From Hemerocallis citrina (lineage: Eukaryota > Streptophyta > Magnoliopsida > Asparagales > Asphodelaceae), in NCBI GenBank assembly GCA_017893485.1, contig CM030363.1:111223073-111287072 (forward strand): a stretch of 64,000 bases of DNA. Reading direction: 5' to 3'. This document shows, piece by piece, positions 45,932 through 57,215 of the stretch; within the stretch, counting starts at the first letter, position 1, and each line of letters opens with the position of its first letter. Under the pieces are notes generated by a model. The model was not told the DNA's origin, did not search any database, and was given only the letters and a program-made list of their open reading frames with translations. Made by a program: the position numbers and the translations under genes.

Positions 45932-47292
45932 TCACATGAACAACTCTGCAAGGCAGCAACAACATTCACAAGCGTCATCTAGGACACAACAACAGCATAT
46001 AGCTGCAAGGCTGCAGGAAAAAAAAGAAAAAAAAAGGGAGGTCAATATTGTGATTAAATTATCATAATTAAACCATATAAATTAAAAATAAATAGTGGTT
46101 TGTTGTTTTAAGATTGTTAACATATGAGTTCGAATGTTTCCTAAGAAAAAATAAAAAAATGGTCATGAGTGATAGCAGTGATTGTAACTTATCATGAGAA
46201 TACATAATAGCCTTGAATTTAAAATATCTTAACTTCTTACAGTATTAATTCATTCGTAAATTTGGAATTAGAATTATAATATGCAAAATTAAATGTTAGA
46301 GATGATTCAAGTAAGATTTACATACCAGCCTACAAGAAATCCATTGCCTGCTCCGCTCTTCTGTGGTGGTGGTGGTGGTGGAGCATATTGTGGTGGTGGA
46401 ATTACAGGAGGCCAGTGGTAATGACCTACATGAAAAATAAATAAATAAATAAATAATGTGTAAATCGGTGCATCGAAATGAGGAACCTAAGAACTTTAGT
46501 TCCAGAGAGGCTAATCAATTATAGTCTATTAAAGTCATCTGTGTTTGTAGTTTGTTTTTTTCCGTTTTCTGCCACTAGAAATTAAAGTAGAACGTGTGTC
46601 AATCTTTTTTAAATGAAAAAAAATAAAATTATGTCCTAATCTAATATGTATCGTTGTATCGAAATCCAAGTAAGGTTATTAACTCCCTTTACGTAGTACA
46701 AATTGATATGAGACATTCAACTTATATATACATCGTATATGTAGGATATTTAAGAGGAAAAATCAGTAATATACTAAATGTGGAAATCAAGTTCTTCTTT
46801 TAAAGAAAAATAATGAGAATTTCCGCTTTCTTAGTATTTTGAATTTCTAATGTTCAGTAAAGCCCAATGGCCAATAATTCTAATTGACCTAGGCTCCTTC
46901 CAGTGTAATATGAACAGATGCAAATATATAACCCAAAATAATTATTTAATAAAATAATAATAATGAGTTCTTCCTCGCTATTTACCTTGAGCTGGGTAAC
47001 CATGTGAAGGATGATAACCCTGTGAGGGATAACCATAAGAAGGATATCCTTGCGGAGGGTATCCCTGTGGAGGGTAATCCCCCTTTGAAGAGTAATCCTG
47101 CAGAGGGTAGGCTTGTGGCGGGTAGGACTGCGGAGGGTAGGTCTGCGGTAGGCCGTCCTGAGGAGGGTTGGCCTGCGGTGGGTAGCCCTGGGGAGGATGG
47201 TTGGCCTGCGGTGGGTAGGCTTGAGGTGGGTAAAGGTAAGCTGGGACTGGTTGTGGGTAAGGTGGTTGATATTGTTGCTTAAGATCCGACAT
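45932..47292 (-). CDS. XYPPX-repeat / CYSTM-type Cys-rich tail protein, 161 aa, 3 exons
   Basis: The only intact host gene I can support. Exon 1 is 47292-46986, exon 2 46425-46326, exon 3 46010-45932. Both introns are GT-AG (560 bp, GTAAAT...ATGTAG; 315 bp, GTATGT...CTGCAG), and phases join to one open frame. Residues 1-102 are Pro/Tyr/Gln-rich with many YPPQ and GYPPQ repeats; 110-127 hold two proline runs; 128-161 read NGFLVGCLAAICCCC, then LDDACECCCCLAELFM. FL.GCLAALCCCCLLDACF is the signature of plant CYSTM proteins, which attach to membranes through the Cys-rich tail and are linked to stress responses and signalling. This copy has a second Cys cluster after the usual end. Start chosen as the first ATG (MSDLKQQYQPP). 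The exact family member is not assigned. Confidence 0.88.
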
Positions 47293-47460
47293 CTTTGGGA
47301 AGCTTAATTAATTAGGAAAGGATGTAAACGATTTTTCTTTTCTTTCTTTTCTTTTCTTTTCTTTTCTTTTTCTTTGGAAAGAAAGGGTAGGTAATTAAAA
47401 CCTTTCGAAAGCATGTGAATTAATACTCTACAAGAAAAGGTACGTGGAATGTTTTTTTGT

Positions 47461-47470
47461 GATATATAGC
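47461..47470 (-). promoter_or_regulatory. Candidate TATA box of the CYSTM gene
   Basis: The minus strand reads GCTATATATC about 170 bp upstream of the start codon. The intervening leader holds an AAAAGAAAAG purine-rich stretch (47333-47385). No experimental start site can be inferred. Confidence 0.45.
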
Positions 47471-47736
47471 CTGTTATTTCCTCAATCCTAACGCACTCTT
47501 CTCTGTCAATCTCCTAACCTTCCCTATCCTAACGATTTGTTTTCTCCATGAACTGTTTTTTATTTCCCTCGTTTTTACGTACTTATTTTTGTTATATTAT
47601 TTTTAGAAATTTTACCCGGTTTTCTTTCTTTCCAATCATATCGACATATTGCTGGGAGGTGCTGTTTTGCCAAAAATAGAAGTGACCCTAAAATTTAACC
47701 GAATAAAAAACGAAGGATAAATTTAACACATGGCAT

Positions 47737-48127
47737 CAGGGCCGGCCCCACCCTTGAGGCGGGTGAGGCGGCCGCCTCAGGCCCCCGGTATTTTTGCAAT
47801 TTTATGGGCCCCCAAATTTGTAATTCCGTTGTAAATATAGGTACGTATTTTGCACGTAAAAAAATTACTTTGTTATTAGGGGTCCCAAAAATAATTATTT
47901 GAGCTTTTAAATTTTTTTTAAAAATTATTTTCGTTTAGGCTTGGTGACTTGAATTGAATTTGAGACTTTAAATTTGGGTGATTTGAAACAAATTTATATA
48001 TTTTGCATATTTTGCTTTTAACAATGTGCAAATTTTTTGTATACATATTTGTTTAATATTTTTTTAGTGTATGGGGGCCCCATTTCGGGAGTTCGCCTCG
48101 GGCCCCGGAAACTCAGCGTCGGCCCTG
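47737..48127. mobile_element. hAT-type MITE, 391 bp
   Basis: Terminal inverted repeats CAGGGCCGGCCC / GTCGGCCCTG are flanked by perfect 8-bp duplications CATGGCAT (47729-47736, 48128-48135), the hAT target-duplication length. Subterminal sequences are GC-rich (GGCGGCCGCCTCAGGCCCC and GCCTCGGGCCCCGG), the centre is AT-rich, and no transposase is present. It sits ~450 bp upstream of the CYSTM start codon. Confidence 0.93.
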
Positions 48128-48135
48128 CATGGCAT

Positions 48136-48652
48136 TTACAAGTAGGAGAGAATCAGAGATTGTGTAATTAGCTATGTTTTTTCTTGAATATTGCTAGCAA
48201 GCTGCAGCTACACGTGCAAGGCACATCTTTTTCTTCTTCTTATGCTCCTACATTTAAATTTGATTTTTTTTAAAGTAAAGACTGTGATTGTCCTCGAACC
48301 TAGGACCGCCCTTTACCTACTACAACTTAGTAACTTACTCTTTACAAATATCCTTTCATAAATAAGCAATTGATGATGTAGCATACATGTGATAGGAAAA
48401 TGCTTAAAAGAGTTAGTTGTCCAATGTATTACATGCATGCCACATAATCAATTGCTCATTTACTAAATGAGCAAGTTGTTCATATCCCTTTTACCCCATG
48501 AATAATTATATGAATGACTTTTATTTTAACAACTCATACCTTTTATTTTATATGAATGAAACTTTCATAAATAATTTTGTCGTAAATAAATTTGAACTTT
48601 AAAGGTATTATAGTAACTGACAATAAATAAGTAAATGGATCGTTAATATAAC
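48136..48652. other. Unassigned DNA between MITE and D2
   Basis: No gene is seen. 48285-48350 contains CTCGAACCTAGGACC, on the minus strand a B-box-like GGTCCTAGGTTCGAGGAC, which suggests a decayed SINE or tRNA-like head. The rest is AT-rich. Confidence 0.4.
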
Positions 48653-51600
48653 TGTAGTGCCTCGGATCCCCATTACCGGACATCCATGACACAATTAGAA
48701 TCTTTGTCTTCAAATGCATCTCAACACAGTAAAACACGAAAATTTAAAACTTTTTATTCCCAAATAAAATTATTACATCATTAATTACATCACTATCTTG
48801 TTCTTGAATAAGGAATACAAATTACATTAAAGTATTACAAATACTATTTTGTAACAGCTACCATCTGCCACACAGAACGATAGTCAACTATTCTCTACTG
48901 GAAGCTCCACCGAGCGGTCATGCTGCTTCCCTGAGATGCGCCCTGTAGCCCGAATCTTCTGTTGCGCTACCTTGATATTCTTGTATTTGCTCGAATGGTA
49001 GGCATGTACACTGCCACTCCACTTGGATGTCCTGTTTGTCTTGAGTCCTCCTGCACTCGTGATCCGGTATCCAGCACCTAATTGAGTAGGCACGTCTGTA
49101 CATATACTGACACAATATTGATAAGAAAACAGTGATCTCCAACTAGAAATCACAACCAGCCTTTAATAAAAACAGAAAAGTGCATCCTAATTTCCTAGTG
49201 TCAGTGTATGTCATGACGTGAAGTCTAATGCATAGTACACAATGCACAGTAAACAGACGCACTTGTTCTAATGTCAGCAAGACTTTAGACACGCATACGT
49301 CCCATACTACATACGCTCAAAATCAAGTCATCTTCTCCAGTTTCAGGATTTCGAACCCTCGCCATGCAAATATATTCTACTTTTGTACTCAACCTGTTCT
49401 TGATAGATACAATCGTAGATGGTGAATCCTGTAATTATCACTTCTAAACACAGTGGTGTTCCTGTTTTCCATTAGTGCCCCAATCCGGTCTGGATCACAC
49501 CAAATGTCGTGGCAATCTTGCAGATACACAACGACTTCTCTATGAAATCGAAGATCCATGGGACAGCAGCCACATGGTCTGTTCGTGTCCACTCAACAAA
49601 AGAACATGATGGCCTCGAAGGTCTAAACCCCCAATCCGATAGGAATCCTCCCGTTCTTACCACGACACTTCAAGAATTAACAAAGTGAGATACGGCATCC
49701 CATATCCCATTGATAGGTAGAGACAACCCTGGTTATTACCGCCTAGTGCTGACTCTTAGAACAAGTCGAATTATAGGGAATCACCCCTAACATCAACTCG
49801 GTCTTCAAGTAAAAAGTAAAGAAATTTAATCTGAAATAACATTGGTTGCTAAAATATGCGAGTTGTCAAATCATGCACAGTGTCTAATGAGTGATTGAGT
49901 CCAAATAGTTTTGTAAAAAATAACTAATTACGGCGAATCGACATTTATCGATTTCCAACACCTTTGTAGGTCTTCGATCTAAAGTCCCCGGCTCGCAATC
50001 CTCAGTAAGCAGTACAAAGGCACCCAAGGGAGTGCCTCATACCCAGCAATAGAGGTGAAACACACACAATTTACTAATATCTAATTATTGACAGACCAAG
50101 GCACCAACACATTCTAAACGAGTTAGATAACTTAGCCTATCAACTCCAAACACTGGCGATCTGATCTCCATCAGTCGCCACCACCTTCGTCTTGAATCTC
50201 ATCCATTATCCTGACCCGCAGTCAACCTTCTCTCGGTAAACGATCCGACGATGCACAAGAAGTCCACTATCTCTTGAGGTGGAAATAAATCAGTCACAAT
50301 ACTTGTCAACTGGGTTGAAAATCCTAGGGTATCACAACCTAGGCTAGCCCCATACTAGCTATGAGCCCACATATAACAAATCGACCATATAGCTATTCTC
50401 CCAACTTACTCATGTGTTCACCATGAGTACAAAGCACAAGAATCTTATCTGAGTCCCAAGTGAAGTGCTTAATAGGGATAATCATTCAGCATCTCAGGAA
50501 CTCAAATCAACTCCTAGTCATAATCCTGTAGCATATAGAAAATTTCATAATTTGTGCTACACTCATCGGAATCTAACAAAATTATACTTTTTAGAAAGGT
50601 GGGAACATCTACTACAATTTTCTCGTCGAAAACTCTCTTAAATTTCTTATAGAACTCAAGTTTCCTTATTTCAAATACATGCTTGAAAATCGAACTAGGA
50701 CAGCAGGTTCATGAAACTTGTAACATCCATAACTTTCAAAATACAACTTGGAATTGCATGATAGTACCTATTCTGAAAAGCTGAGACTCTATACTACAAG
50801 TCTCTAGTTAACCATTTCTTCAGACTCAACCATCTAGAGGCTATAAAATCTCTATATGTTCTCAGCTGTATATTCTTCGATACAATTGCTGCACCTTGCC
50901 ATTATCATAAAAACTTGGTCGCTTATCAGAATTACTCGATTTTAAATTCTATGGAAAGTTTGGAGTGTCTACTACAACTTTCTAGTTGATCATATCGTCA
51001 AATTCATCCATAAAAGCACTATAAAACTCCAAATTCTATCAGGGTACATACAGGGAAAATAGTTCCTCTACAGAAACCAAGACATTCAATTAAGACTGGT
51101 TCTGCCCCATCTTAAAAAAATCATAACGTCTTCTATACAAATTGAAATTTCATAATTCAATATGTTTTGTAAAGCTACGACTCTCTACTACAATTCTCTA
51201 GTTGATCATTCTGCCAAATTCTCAACACATAATTTCAAAATTCCACAACTTCAATGACTACTCAAAAGCTGAAATGAACTAAATATAGTCCAATCAAATT
51301 CAAAATTAATTTAACCATAAGTCCAATACTTATGAAATTTTATAACCAGTAACTAGACATGTACAAGTCTAACATAATCGAAAATTGCATTCAGATTCAA
51401 AACACACAGAGAGTTATGGGTCTTCAAACTTAGCAAAAAAATCCTTTATGTTTTCAGACACAGTGTCTAACTCCCTATAAAAATTATTTTTAAAATTCCA
51501 TCAAATGTTATCTAACAATTCTAAAATTTTAGAATCATGGTCTAGACTCATACCAAAAGCTACAGTAAAAATTCCATTACAAGATCATGCACCAAAAAGT

Positions 51601-53052
51601 ACTTATGAAATAATGAACATCAATTCTAACACAGGACAGATTCAGTTTCTGATTTCGGACCAGTTGCAACTTATAATTTGTTTTGAAGTATCAAACGAAC
51701 TCAGAAAAGTGCAAAATTTGAAATTACAGTTGCTAACACATTCAATGACACCTAGTAATAATTTGGGCTTAAAATAACCAACCAATTCCCGAGATATGAT
51801 TTTTGGAAGAGCGCCCAAATTTCATAAACACGGCAGATTTTTCACTGCTCACTGCCCGAAAATAAAGTAATTGTTTGAGCTAATAAACAAACCCAGAAAA
51901 TTAACTAAAAGTTAGAGGGTGCTCTAAAATCATCCTAGAACATGCCACAAAAATTTCATGATCAAATTCTAAGCCATTTGCTCAGTAGAAATTTCTAAGT
52001 CAATCATACTACATAAGTGTTCTTAACATGAAAACATGGTATAGAAATTGTATTAACATACAAGCTCAATCAAATTCTTCTTCACACAACACATCAACAC
52101 TCGAGCATGATATACATGTTTCTCTTACTCCTACACACCAATATCCAAAAAAAAAACTAATTTAGAGTTAAGAGAACACCTACTAGATGAAGAAATCATC
52201 AAGCTTCTTGCTAGCTAGCTTTTCTCCTCCTCTCAATTTGTTCTTTTCCAAAACTCTAAGAACCCATAAGAAAATCAAAAACCCTCTTCTTTCTATTTCT
52301 TTTCTCATCTCATGAATATGGTAGTCGAAGAGGATGGAGGGTAGAAGAAGTCAAAGAAGATGGAGGTGAAGATTTTTGCGTGAAAAGTTGAGATGGACAC
52401 GGGGGAAATGGAGGTCGGCCATGGGGATTTTGGGTTCCCCTTTTTTTGCTGCCGAAATAGGAAGGTAAGAGGGAGAGATAGGTTAGTGGGATTTTGGGGA
52501 AGAAAGAGTGAGGTGGAGGGGTTTTATTTATTTTGGTGTGAGTCTCTTATACATACTACACTCCAATATACATATGTATACATATATATTCATATTTACA
52601 ACCCAACTGAATACAATTTAAATTAACTATACATACATACAAATATATATAAATACATACATATACATATACATATAAAAATACATACTAGTATTCATGT
52701 ATATACATCATATATACAATTTAGTCAAAATATACATACACTCATATATGTATATATAGGTATATATATACTCATTACAATAAAATAGTTATTTGTAGAA
52801 TATAAGAATATATATATTTTATAAAGATATTATTTTCCCAAATATTGTCTCACTAGAACAATCGGGACAACACACATAGTTTAATTGAGAAGGTATCACG
52901 AATATACCTCATCGGGTTCAGAATAACTAATATATATGAAAATTTTCAATTAAAACTAATAATTATTAGAAAAATATGTAATCGCATGCAATGCTCAACT
53001 GTGCACGGATTATGATGCAAAATAGCTATATGCTATTTTGCGGGGTATTAAA
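48653..53052 (-). mobile_element. Family D solo LTR (D2), 4.4 kb
   Basis: The LTR runs TGTAGTGCCTCGG to TTGCGGGGTATTAAA (terminal CA mutated), flanked by perfect ATAAC (48648-48652, 53053-53057). It parallels D1 block by block (for example CCCATACTACATACG near 49310 and TACTCAACCTGTTC near 49385) but lacks the CAAGCATGG array. Donor-like AGTAG|GTGTTC lies at 52180/52179 and acceptor-like GTGCAG near 49051, leaving ~398 bp to the LTR end. No PBS, PPT or pol next to it. The stretch 53058-53256 to its right shows nothing. Confidence 0.88.
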
Positions 53053-54591
53053 ATAACTCTCACTTAAAAATGTGTGGTTGAGATTAGATCAATTGAGTTA
53101 GTTTATATACAGATTACACAACCCTAACTCTCTCATTATAGTATTCGAGATATATTAGATATTCATATTAGTAGTTAGCTCATGATAACATTTTTTTTTC
53201 TCGCAAAATTAATTAATTTATACATAACCATATATACCATGTACAAGTTCAGTTAATGTAATACCCCGAATTCCAAATAAGACCGAATTCGAAGTTCCAC
53301 AGGATCTTTACACTTCTCTTTGTACAATTTTACAAGGAATAAAATTTTATTACAATAGAGTTTACATCATTGCAGCGGAATTATAAATTACAACATTTAT
53401 ACATGAATTGAATAATAACTTGAACATTTGTTTAAGCCGCAATCAATCTTTAGTCTTGTCATTCACCTTATCCTGCATAGAAACTATGGGTACGTCAGTT
53501 ACATACAACTGATGCTAGGATATAATACAATAATTTCTCTTACTTAGAAAACACACACTTATCACAAACATAGCTAAGGGGGACTACTCTATTGATGTCG
53601 TGTGTGAATGTGCACTTAGTCCTTAATGCAGTTATTAATATTTACATGACACTAATGTGCACTTGTTCGGATTCTATGCATCCCTTACTACATAGGTCTG
53701 AGGGTAAACCCTTAATCGTTCTTCATCTTGTAGGGTTCGATCCCTCACCATGACTTAAATTACTACAGTAACTATGATAAGTATCCTAGGTATTCTATGA
53801 GTTACAAGCCCACGTCTAGACATCCTGGAGAGAATCCCATGCACTGACACATGACTCATCATGCAAGTATCCTGTGGTCAATTCACCTCCGCCATGGACC
53901 ATGGCACCACCCGTAATCATCAAATACCCCACAAGCATCACCACCGGGACGGTATCCTGGAGTAGTATCCACGCCCTAATCATGATGCATCATGAGGACA
54001 TCCTGTGAACACTCTCACATCGCCAATCAAATGGCCCTCATACTTATATTTTTCTCTTACTTTCATCACATCTCCACTATGTATCTAAATCCTTAGGTAA
54101 TTGAATCATGAATAAAATTCAACACCCTAGAATTCAGCGTTACGCCTACATCGGTCTTAAAAATATCAATCATTATCCATGACCCAAACTTGGTCACAAT
54201 TTATCACATTTCTCTTTTCAAAACTTTCATTCTTGCCGATGTGACAACTTAGCTAAAATTCTAGTCTAAATTCTCTTTTCATGTTCATTATACTTCACAA
54301 ATTTCACAATTCATCATGTTTCTTTTCAATCAATTTTCCATGCACAACTTGCATATTCTTAAACAATTTCACATTAAATTCTTCTCAATAATTTATAAGT
54401 CAAAATCTCATTTTTGAGCTCTTCACAATTTTCTCTACGTTCAACAAGTATTTGTATCTTTAATTACAGAAAGAATCATATCCAAAAGAAATTTTATTAA
54501 TTCTTCTCCTCAAAATTCTAATCATAATAAGTCAAACGTTATAGAAACACTTTTCATGAATAATTCAAAACTCAAAAATCAACAATCAGCA

Positions 54592-54875
54592 CAATTCAGT
54601 CAGATGTGGAAACTGGTCAGTCGACTGTCCTGTGAAACTTTAAAAACTCAAGAATAGATAGTCAGTTCAGTCGAGTGTGGAAAAATGGCCAGTTGACTGT
54701 CCCGTGAAACTTTAAAACTCAAGAACAGACAGTCAGTTCAGTCGACTGTGGAAAAATGGCCAGTCGACTGTCCCGTGAAACTTCAAAACTCAAGAACAGA
54801 CAGTCAGTTCAGTCGACTGTGGAAAAACGGCTAGTCGACTGTCCCGTGTAACTTCAGTTCACAGACGAAAGCCTA
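54592..54875. repeat. 71-bp tandem repeat with CAGTCGACTG palindromes, 4 copies
   Basis: Units start at 54592, 54663, 54734 and 54805. Intact units have GTCGACTG motifs on both sides of GTGGAAAAATGGC, followed by TCCCGTGAAACTT. A decayed GTCGACTGTCGAC lies at ~54905. The first unit is the most diverged. Confidence 0.92.
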
Positions 54876-55851
54876 CTGCTAAAAAAATTCGAAATTTAAC
54901 ACTTGACAGTCGACTGTCGACTCTAGTTCGATCAACTGTCAATTGTAACAGGTTGCAGTTAAAGTGGATCAAGAATACATTTTTGATTTCGACATAGAAA
55001 ATTTCTTTTTAGAAGAATCATTAAGCAACATATTCCCCTTTTATTCACAATGTGTTCAAACTCTTATTATTTTTTTTCCATTCTTTAACAAAATCAAGTT
55101 CTTAATTTAGTTCTATTTTACAAATTATTCATTTTCTTATGTTTCAAAAGACAATCTAGATAAAAAATCAAATGACTACATCACTACTTGCATATGGAAA
55201 AAGAAACACACTTTTATCACAATTCAATCTACTAATATTCCATGAATACTAATTTAAATTCCATAATTTAGCCATAAGCACAATTTCCACATATTGTATC
55301 TTTCATTTCATCCATAGAAAAAGTTTCACTAAAAATCAAAATTCATCCATTTTAGCAAGCAAGTAAACTACCAAGTCATCATACACATACTCAATTACAC
55401 ATTCTATTTATTCTACCACTTATTCATATAGATTACTTTGGTGGTCTTTTCCTCTTAATCTCCTTAAACAAAATTCATGGCAATTTTCTATTCATTCTTA
55501 ACACAATCACAATGTCAATTCCTAGCATGGTATCTAAAGTAGAAGTTCGAGGAATCACTCACCTATTTTGAAGAAACACAAATGAAAAGAACTCCTAGAA
55601 ATTTCCTTGAACAATGAGCGATCCTTCTCCTCTTAGATTGTGCCCCAATTTCCTTCTCCTCCTTGTGCTTGATGGAACCCGAAGCTTTCCTTCCTCGGTG
55701 AAATGGCCGACCTCCAATTGAAAGGGACACACACAAATGCACACTCAATCTTTTGTTCACAACTCTCAATCTTTTTCTCACTTTTTGTTCCTTTCTTTCT
55801 TTTTCTTTTTTAACATTTTTTTCAAGTGTGTTGCATAAAGAAATGGAGAGG

Positions 55852-55861
55852 GTATTTATAC
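55852..55861 (-). promoter_or_regulatory. TATA box of family E LTR
   Basis: The minus strand reads GTATAAATACCC followed by a CT-rich stretch, ~290 bp before the donor-like site at 55562. Confidence 0.65.
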
Positions 55862-56421
55862 TTTTTTTAAAGTGAAATGGAGGGCTAGGATGAACTAGAT
55901 AGTTGTGGATTAGAGGCTAGGATGAACTAGGGAGTTAAAGCAACTACCCATGAATTTAAAACCACCTCTCCACTACACCAACTCACCCCTCTCTCTCTTG
56001 CCATTTCCGGCCTACCCCATGCTCCACCCAAGACACGTGCTAGTGCAATGCACATGTCACACAACACACCCTTAGTTACTAGTTGTACATAATTATTTAA
56101 TTAATTGTCTACAAAACTAGTCTACACTATAAGTTATGACAATTAAGAGGGAATTAAACTAGTGGGCTCAAATTAGTGGGCTTTAGAACCCATGTGCTAT
56201 TAATTAAAATAATTAATTTATTAGTGTGGGCTAGGAATAAGCAATTAGGCCTAGAATTTAAATAGGCTTTTTAAAATAAAAAGAGAAGGATTAAAATATT
56301 TGTTCATGTTATGAAAATAAATAATTTTCTACGAAAAAATGTACATGAATTTGTACGTGCAAAACACGTAAAAGTCAACAAACTCTTATTTAATTAGAAG
56401 TTAAAAATTTAGGATGTTACA

Positions 56422-56434
56422 ACGCTCCCTCCTT
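56422..56434 (-). promoter_or_regulatory. Polypurine tract of family E element
   Basis: On the minus strand AAGGAGGGAGCGT abuts the TGTAAC start of the LTR. Confidence 0.85.
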
Positions 56435-56529
56435 AGAATAGTTCCATCCCCGGAACTACGCTTAAAGAGTGAGAAAATATAACACAACAAGAAGAAAAGA
56501 AGAGAAAAGATAAGAAAAAAAAATACAAA

Positions 56530-57215
56530 TCAAACAAAGAGCTCAGGATGAACCTTCAACATCCTCTCCTCAGATTCCCAAGTAGCCTCTTAAACCAACT
56601 TGTTTCTCCAAACTATTTTGACCATCGGTATCGTCTTGTTCCTCAAGACTTACTCCCAATGGTCCACATTCTCATCCGATAGCTCAATGTAACTCAGATC
56701 CAACTGCAAACCCTCTAGCACTTTGGGCAAATGGTGACTCGGATTTGGAATGTAACCTCTCAGCATAGACACATGGAAAACATTGTGCACCTGAGACAAC
56801 TCTTCCAGTAACTCCAACCGGTAAGAAGTTTTCCCAATCCGCTTCAATATCTTGTATGGACCTATGAACCTTGGGGCTAACTTTCCACCTCTACCAAAGC
56901 GAATCACATCTTTACTAGGTGATACCTTCAAAAAGACAAAGTCACCAACCTCGAACTCAGGGTCCCTCCTCCGGTTGTCTGCATAGCTCTTCTGCCTACT
57001 CTGAGCATCCACCAACCTCTTCCTGATCAAAACAATCTTTTCAGAGGTCTTCTTCACGATCTTAGGTTCAAACATCTGTTGCTCCCCAACTTCAAACTAG
57101 CAGACACGTGTCCTGCATTTCTTGCCATACAGAGCTTTGTATGGTGCCATCCCGATACTAGTCTGAAAACTATTTTAGTAGGCAAACTCTACCAGCAGGT
57201 CGGGAAGAAGCCGTA
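56530..57215 (-). pseudogene. Chromovirus integrase C-terminus and chromodomain (Tekay/Del-like)
   Basis: The minus frame shows LLVEFAY, SIGMAPYKALYGKKCRT and FEVGEQQ, then a 141-codon open stretch (57075-56650). That stretch has RQKSYADNRRRDPEFEVGD, KLAPRFIGPYKILKRIG and VFHVSMLRGYIPN, the GPY/F-type integrase end. A chromodomain follows: VLRNKTIPMVKIVWRN then EATWESEERM and HPELF, stop at 56530-56532. Chromodomains direct such elements to particular chromatin. Four in-frame stops (for example Trp to stop in VC.FEV) make it dead. Similarity ends at ~57215, where copia sequence begins. Confidence 0.92.

Larger units (their letters stand above)
53257..56421 (-). mobile_element. Family E chromovirus 3' LTR
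   Basis: On the minus strand the LTR reads TGTAACATCC...GGAATTCGGGGTATTACA, 3165 bp. It directly follows a polypurine tract and a chromovirus pol end (56422-57215), which fixes its orientation and, by similarity of ends and layout, that of families B, D and F. A TATA box GTATAAATAC is at 55852-55861, a canonical donor AAATAG|GTGAGT at 55563/55562, and an acceptor TATGCAG at 53473, leaving 216 bp to the LTR end. It contains a 71-bp tandem repeat (54592-54875). The 5' part of the element is missing, so no duplication pair can be read. Confidence 0.9.

Noticed and set aside
47004..47282. 92-codon plus ORF opposite CYSTM exon 1
   Set aside because: Shadow of the YPPQ-repeat exon on the other strand; the minus gene has splice sites and a conserved domain.
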